64,000 nucleotides of DNA from Bacteroides intestinalis DSM 17393 (GTDB taxonomy: Bacteria > Bacteroidota > Bacteroidia > Bacteroidales > Bacteroidaceae), in the NCBI RefSeq assembly GCF_000172175.1, contig NZ_ABJL02000008.1, positions 1,984,001-2,048,000 on the forward strand. Reading direction: 5' to 3'. The notes below the pieces were generated by a model that worked only from the letters and a program-made list of their open reading frames with translations, ran no database searches and was not told the DNA's origin. Positions 59,559 through 64,000 of this stretch are shown here, piece by piece. Every line of letters starts with the position of its first letter. The first letter of the stretch is position 1. The position numbers and the translations under genes were made by a program.

Positions 59559-61325
59559 ATGGGAAATATATTAATAGATAAAATTAGGATTTCAGGTTTT
59601 AGGGGGTTAGATGATTTTGAGATGAGTTTAACTCCTATTACAGTCCTTACAGGTACAAATAATACAGGAAAAACTACTATTTTGAAAGCTTTACAGCTAT
59701 CATTAGGAAGTCGTTCTTTCTTATCTATTGATGATTTATATATATCAAAAGAAAAAAATGCTACAGAAATTATAATTGATATAAGATTTGTACCAATAAA
59801 TGATGAAGGGAAAATTCTAAATGACTTTTCTGAAGAATGGGAAGAAGTATTTACTAGTGATAATATAAGATTTATAGAAGATTTTAGCTGTGTCCCTTTT
59901 CGTACTATTATCAGTTATAATTCATTAAAAAGTAGTTTTGATATTGAGCAAAAAATTTTAGTAGATTGGTATCCATCAGAAGGAGAAAAATGGCAGAATA
60001 TTATTGCTAAAAATTCAAGAATTGATTTCTCTAAAACTCCTTTTTTTTATATTGAAGCACAAAGAGATGTTGTAGATGATATGAAACTTAAAACATCCTA
60101 TTTAGGTAAGATGTTATCGGACGTAGCTAAAGCTTATAACAAGAAAGATTTAGAAGAATTAGAAAAACTAATATCTACCTTAAACCAGCAGGCTGTAGAA
60201 AAAAGTGATATATTAAGTACTATTCAAGACTCGCTAGAAGGCATTAATTCTGCAATGGATAAAAGCGGGACAGGAGTAACAATATCTCCCTTTACAAAAA
60301 AAATAAGAGATTTGAATAAAGGGGTATCTATACATTATGGAGATTCTGACAATAGTTTCACTATGGATTATCACGGCATGGGAACAAGAAGCTGGTCTTC
60401 TCTTTTAACATTTAAGGCTTTTATTAAGCATAATGCCGAACTTGCCCAGAAAGAAAATGAACCATTTTTTCCTATTATTGCTATAGAAGAACCAGAATCA
60501 CATCTTCATCCAAATGCACAGAAAAAATTATATCGTCAAATGTATGAAATGCCGGGACAGAAAATAATATCTACACATTCTCCATATGTTGCATGTTCTG
60601 CTAACATAGAAAACTTGAGAGGATTATATAAAAATTTGAACAATGTTTCATGTGGCATTCTTAATCTGAACGAAATGGATGATGATGATAAGAGAAAGTT
60701 ACGACAAAAAGTCATTAATACAAGAGGAGAAATTTTATTCTCCAAAGCAATTGTTCTTTTTGAAGGTGAAACAGAAGAACAGGCTCTCCCAATAATGGCA
60801 GAGAAATATTTTGGTTGTCCTGCTTCAGAATTAGGCATTAATTTTATTGGTGTTGGTGGGGCTGGAAGCTATTTCCCTTTCTTACAGTTTGCTCAATCAT
60901 TTAATATACCATGGTATATTTTTAGTGATGGAGAAGATGACCCTGTTTCTAAAATGACAGCTGCAGTAAAAAAGATAAGAAAAGAGCTATTTACAACAAT
61001 TGAAAATGAGAAAAATATTTTTATCATTGATCATAAAGAAGATTTTGAGAAATACATAATAAGGTTAGATTATCTCAATGATATAAAATCCTACTTGAAG
61101 CAGATAGAACTTTCTAAATGTGTTAACGAGCAACATAAAGAATCAAAAGCAAAAGGAATTGATTTTTTCTGCACAAATAGTTACGTGTTATCAGAATCAA
61201 AGAAAAATAAAACAAAATGGGCTTTGATATATGCTCATGCAATATATAATTCATTAAAACCTATACCATTGTTAGTATCTAATTTGTTTGACAAAATCAA
61301 AATTGACCTACATTATGATAAATAA
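59559..61325 (+). CDS. gajA: Gabija protein GajA (OLD-family ATPase-nuclease)
   Basis: 588 residues: ABC/SMC-type ATPase with Walker A GTNNTGKTT (32-40), Walker B 'IAIEEPESHLHP' (about 306-317), and a C-terminal Toprim nuclease domain beginning 'VLFEGETEEQALPIMAEKYF' (about 397) with 'GVGGAGSYFPFLQFAQSFNI' and 'IFSDGEDD'. GajA is a nucleotide-regulated DNA endonuclease that forms a large complex with GajB. Length fits the family. AT-rich compared with the backbone. Confidence 0.92.
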   Translation: MGNILIDKIRISGFRGLDDFEMSLTPITVLTGTNNTGKTTILKALQLSLGSRSFLSIDDLYISKEKNATEIIIDIRFVPINDEGKILNDFSEEWEEVFTSDNIRFIEDFSCVPFRTIISYNSLKSSFDIEQKILVDWYPSEGEKWQNIIAKNSRIDFSKTPFFYIEAQRDVVDDMKLKTSYLGKMLSDVAKAYNKKDLEELEKLISTLNQQAVEKSDILSTIQDSLEGINSAMDKSGTGVTISPFTKKIRDLNKGVSIHYGDSDNSFTMDYHGMGTRSWSSLLTFKAFIKHNAELAQKENEPFFPIIAIEEPESHLHPNAQKKLYRQMYEMPGQKIISTHSPYVACSANIENLRGLYKNLNNVSCGILNLNEMDDDDKRKLRQKVINTRGEILFSKAIVLFEGETEEQALPIMAEKYFGCPASELGINFIGVGGAGSYFPFLQFAQSFNIPWYIFSDGEDDPVSKMTAAVKKIRKELFTTIENEKNIFIIDHKEDFEKYIIRLDYLNDIKSYLKQIELSKCVNEQHKESKAKGIDFFCTNSYVLSESKKNKTKWALIYAHAIYNSLKPIPLLVSNLFDKIKIDLHYDK

Positions 61326-63162
61326 AATACAACTAACAAGCAAGCAAGCTGCTATTGTTTCTTTTCAACAAGGTGCACTTTTAGTTTTGGCTAGTGCCGG
61401 CAGTGGAAAAACAAGAGTTCTTACAGAGAGAATTAAATATCTTGTAGATTCAACTAAACGTAAAATATTAGCCATTACATTTACCAATAAAGCGTCTGAG
61501 GAAATAAAAGAGCGTTTAAGTGATATTGATAATATAGAAGAACGTTTATATATTGGAACATTCCACTCTTTTTGTTGTTATGTTTTAGAGAAGCATGGAA
61601 ATATGATTGGATACCAAGAACTTCCTCAAGTATTCTCTGAAACAGATGATCGATTAAGGATAATAGAAGATGCTATAGTTGAAACTCCTACATTAAATCA
61701 ATACTTTAGCAATTTAGATTCTAAACAAAGAAATAAGTTCAAAACAAATGCATTAGATATTATCTCCAAAATAAAACGTGAAGTTATTTTAGATGATGAC
61801 TTGGAGAAACGGATAAAGGACAAAAATGCAATAATGTTATACTACAGTTATAGAGATTTAATGGCTTCGTTAAATGCTATTGATTTTGATGATTTGTTAT
61901 TTTTAACATATAAATTATTTGTTAATAGTCCCAAAACTGCTGCTTTGTACAGAAGAAACTTTGAATATATTTGCATAGATGAAGCTCAAGACCTCAACAA
62001 GGCTCAGTATATGGTACTAAAAGCTTTAACGGGTAGTGAACATAAAAATATTATGATGGTGGGAGATCCCAAACAATCAATTTATGGCTTTAATGGTTCT
62101 AGCAGTTCCTTCATGCAGGACTCTTTTGTAGCAGATTATGCACCTACAATAATAGAACTTAATGATAATTTTCGAAGTTCGAGAAGCATTCTTAGCTTAG
62201 CGAATAAAATTGTGAATGCTCCATCCGATTTGAATAATGTAGCTGTAAACGGAGTATGTGAAATACATTCGTTTAAAGATGTGTGTGAAGAAGCTGATTG
62301 GATTGCATCAAAAATAAAAGAATATTTACAGAATGAACACTTAAAAGATATAGAAGGTAAATTGACAGAGAACCGAATAACTATTTTAGCACGAAATAGA
62401 TACTTATTACTTCCAATTGAAGAAAAGCTCATAGAGGAAAATATAAACTATTTCTATAAGAACAATTCAAATGGTTTACTTTTTGACTCTACTAGTGGAA
62501 AAATATTTAACCTTGCATTACAAATCAAGGTAAACCCTAAAGACTATTTACATTTTGAGCAACTATTAGCATTATTAAATATTGAAGATGATAAGGTATA
62601 TTCATTTAATGAATTAGGAAATAGAATACAAAATAAGTTATATAAAGACATTGTTAATTCAATCGTTCTATTAAAAGATTCAGGTGATAATTTTAATAAA
62701 ATGATAGACCATTTGTTACAAAAGATACAAGAAAATTCAGATTTTAATATGATTGATGAGAATGAATTGCATCTAGCATATAATGATTTGTTGGAGATCA
62801 AAAAGAATTGGCATAATTATGCAATCTCTACGAAAACAAAAAACATTGCATCTTTTAGAAATGCCATAGCATTGGGAAAAACTATTCAAAGTAAGAAAGA
62901 AATAGGTATTGCACTTAGCACTATTCATACAATGAAAGGACAAGAAAATGATATTGTATTTCTTATTGGAATGGATGATCAAACTTTTCCTGATTACAGA
63001 GCTCTACAAAAAGGTGGTTTAGAATTAGAGCAAGAGAAAAACAATTTATATGTAGCTATAACTAGAGCTAAAAGATATCTTTTTATTACTTATCCTTTAA
63101 GCCGAAAAATGCCATGGGGAGATATTAAAACAAGAAAAATCTCATCTTTATTACAAATTTAA
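61315..63162 (+). CDS. gajB: Gabija protein GajB (UvrD-like helicase)
   Basis: 615 residues from ATG 61315, overlapping gajA by 11 bp; a TTG at 61288 is an alternative start. All SF1 motifs are present: ASAGSGKTR (I), ITFTNKASEEIKERL (Ia), ICIDEAQD (II), VGDPKQSIYGFNG (III), LNDNFRSSRSI (IV), STIHTMKGQENDIVF (V) and YVAITRAKR (VI). It is longer than the best-known GajB (about 490 residues). With GajA it gives abortive-type phage defence. Confidence 0.92.
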   Translation: MINKIQLTSKQAAIVSFQQGALLVLASAGSGKTRVLTERIKYLVDSTKRKILAITFTNKASEEIKERLSDIDNIEERLYIGTFHSFCCYVLEKHGNMIGYQELPQVFSETDDRLRIIEDAIVETPTLNQYFSNLDSKQRNKFKTNALDIISKIKREVILDDDLEKRIKDKNAIMLYYSYRDLMASLNAIDFDDLLFLTYKLFVNSPKTAALYRRNFEYICIDEAQDLNKAQYMVLKALTGSEHKNIMMVGDPKQSIYGFNGSSSSFMQDSFVADYAPTIIELNDNFRSSRSILSLANKIVNAPSDLNNVAVNGVCEIHSFKDVCEEADWIASKIKEYLQNEHLKDIEGKLTENRITILARNRYLLLPIEEKLIEENINYFYKNNSNGLLFDSTSGKIFNLALQIKVNPKDYLHFEQLLALLNIEDDKVYSFNELGNRIQNKLYKDIVNSIVLLKDSGDNFNKMIDHLLQKIQENSDFNMIDENELHLAYNDLLEIKKNWHNYAISTKTKNIASFRNAIALGKTIQSKKEIGIALSTIHTMKGQENDIVFLIGMDDQTFPDYRALQKGGLELEQEKNNLYVAITRAKRYLFITYPLSRKMPWGDIKTRKISSLLQI

Positions 63163-63205
63163 AAATCGAGTGTAACAATCAAAAAAAAATTGTTATACTC
63201 GATTT
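63163..63205. terminator. Bidirectional terminator between Gabija and the coupling protein
   Basis: Arms 63163-63179 and 63189-63205, 17 bp with one wobble pair; flanked by A- and T-runs. Confidence 0.9.
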
Positions 63206-63211
63206 ATCTTT

Positions 63212-64000
63212 TCAATTCTCTTTAATGAGAGATTTTAATATGGGGTCGTTTTTAATCCGTTCTATTTCGTCCGTAACAATCTGCTGGACTTCCTGCTTGA
63301 TCCGGTTGTAATTCGCCTGTATTTCTTCCTGCCTCCGATCGTTCCCGTCCCCGTCCCTAAAATCTATGATTTGGGGCAGTTTCTTGTAACTGGCTGTTTC
63401 CCGCTTCACTTTCTCGTTATCCACCACTATTTCCGCATGGAATATTTTCTGCTCTATCCTTTCATCGAAATTGTCGCTGACCGCCCCCACGAACATACCC
63501 TGTGTGAGATTGGATATTTTGCTGGGCGGTATCAGGCTATCCATCTGCGTACTGATTGAGGTTGATTTGTCGTTCCGGTTGATAGTCATGCTCTGCCGTT
63601 TCTGTAAGACCTTTCCGAAACGGTCTGAAAGCGTTTTAGCCGTTTCGGAAACCACCTGACCGGAAAAGATATTACCCACCGTATTTTCGATTACTTTGCT
63701 TTCCTTGTCCCCATAATCCCGGCGTAACTGGCTGAAATCCTGAAAGCCCAAACAGACCGCTACCTTGTTGCTTCGTGCCGTTGCTATCAAGTTATCCAGT
63801 CCCCGAAAATAGATGGTCGGTAACTCGTCAATGATTACGGAACTTTTGAGTTGGTGCTTCTTGTTTATCAGCTTCACGATACGGGAATTATACAGTCCCA
63901 AAGCACAGGAATAGATGTTTTGGCGGTCGGGATTATTGCCTACTACCAAAATTTTAGGTTCTTCCGGATTGTTTATATCCAATGAAAAATCATCCCCTGT
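63212..64000 (-). CDS. mobC: Type IV coupling protein (element B), 5' part outside window
   Basis: C-terminal 263 residues of a protein nearly identical in pattern to the coupling protein of element A (SSVIIDELPTIYFRGLDNL, 'LTQGMFVGAVSDNFDERIEQ'). The frame is open to the window edge ('FSLDINNPEEPK' near 63990). The stop lies six bases after the Gabija terminator. Confidence 0.9.
   Translation of the reverse strand, partial: TGDDFSLDINNPEEPKILVVGNNPDRQNIYSCALGLYNSRIVKLINKKHQLKSSVIIDELPTIYFRGLDNLIATARSNKVAVCLGFQDFSQLRRDYGDKESKVIENTVGNIFSGQVVSETAKTLSDRFGKVLQKRQSMTINRNDKSTSISTQMDSLIPPSKISNLTQGMFVGAVSDNFDERIEQKIFHAEIVVDNEKVKRETASYKKLPQIIDFRDGDGNDRRQEEIQANYNRIKQEVQQIVTDEIERIKNDPILKSLIKEN

Larger units (their letters stand above)
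42902..64000. mobile_element. Second conjugative element 'B', tandem to A, right part outside window
   Basis: From 42902 the left-end block (tRNA-like repeat, phased array, TATCTTTG box, long palindrome) repeats that of element A at a nearly constant offset of 37154 bp. The backbone genes then follow in the same order and orientation. Tra genes and the integrase of B are expected to the right of the window. Confidence 0.8.

Overview
The window comes from a member of the Bacteroidales (Bacteroides or Parabacteroides type). The evidence is a hybrid two-component sensor/regulator with periplasmic propeller repeats, promoters of the TAnnTTTG type, a complete CTnDOT-like tra gene set (TraA to TraQ), MobA/MobB/MobC-type mobilisation genes, RteC-type regulators and Bacteroides-type tyrosine integrases.

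Layout. (1) 1-5740 is chromosomal flank: a truncated hybrid two-component regulator (minus strand), a decayed integrase fragment, and an ISAon1-like insertion sequence broken by a stop codon. (2) About 5749-42901 is a complete conjugative transposon, 'element A'. From its left end it carries att-like and integrase-arm-like repeats, a long palindrome, an arsenic operon (arsR, arsEFG, arsDAC, acr3), an RteC-type regulator, a replication/excision block (small HTH protein, toprim primase-helicase, second HTH protein), a structured non-coding locus, a frameshifted dihydrofolate-reductase-like gene, topoisomerase III and a DUF3945 gene (minus strand), an unrecognised two-gene cassette, the coupling protein and MobB/MobA (minus), an oriT-like region, the tra operon (plus), an ArdA leading-type cluster, an ORF6N protein, a degenerate recombinase and the integrase. 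(3) From about 42902 to beyond the end of the window is 'element B', a second, related element in direct tandem with A. It repeats the same backbone (left-end region, RteC, HTH, primase, HTH, structured locus, DHFR-like, topoisomerase III, small membrane protein, DUF3945, coupling protein) but with different cargo: AraC regulators, sugar acetyltransferase, HAD phosphatase, zinc-ribbon/flavin protein, a MATE pump, and a Gabija anti-phage pair.

How the parts work together. RteC-type proteins are the probable activators of the excision/replication block. Topoisomerase III, the HTH proteins and the integrase would excise the element. MobA, MobB and the coupling protein would nick and deliver DNA through the TraE-TraQ channel. 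ArdA would protect incoming DNA. The ars operon covers inorganic arsenite/arsenate and, through ArsEFG, probably nitroaromatic arsenicals.

The most interesting observations come from comparing A with B. The slot between the DUF3945 gene and the coupling protein holds Gabija in B and an unknown AT-rich, self-contained two-gene operon in A, so the latter is a candidate new defence system. Arrays of 5-bp units phased at 10 or 11 bp lie at the element ends, upstream of both DUF3945 genes, next to the likely oriT and inside traD. The non-coding locus before the DHFR-like gene keeps a nested stem structure in both copies with compensatory base changes. A 143-bp fold-back lies upstream of ardA and could be a single-strand promoter.
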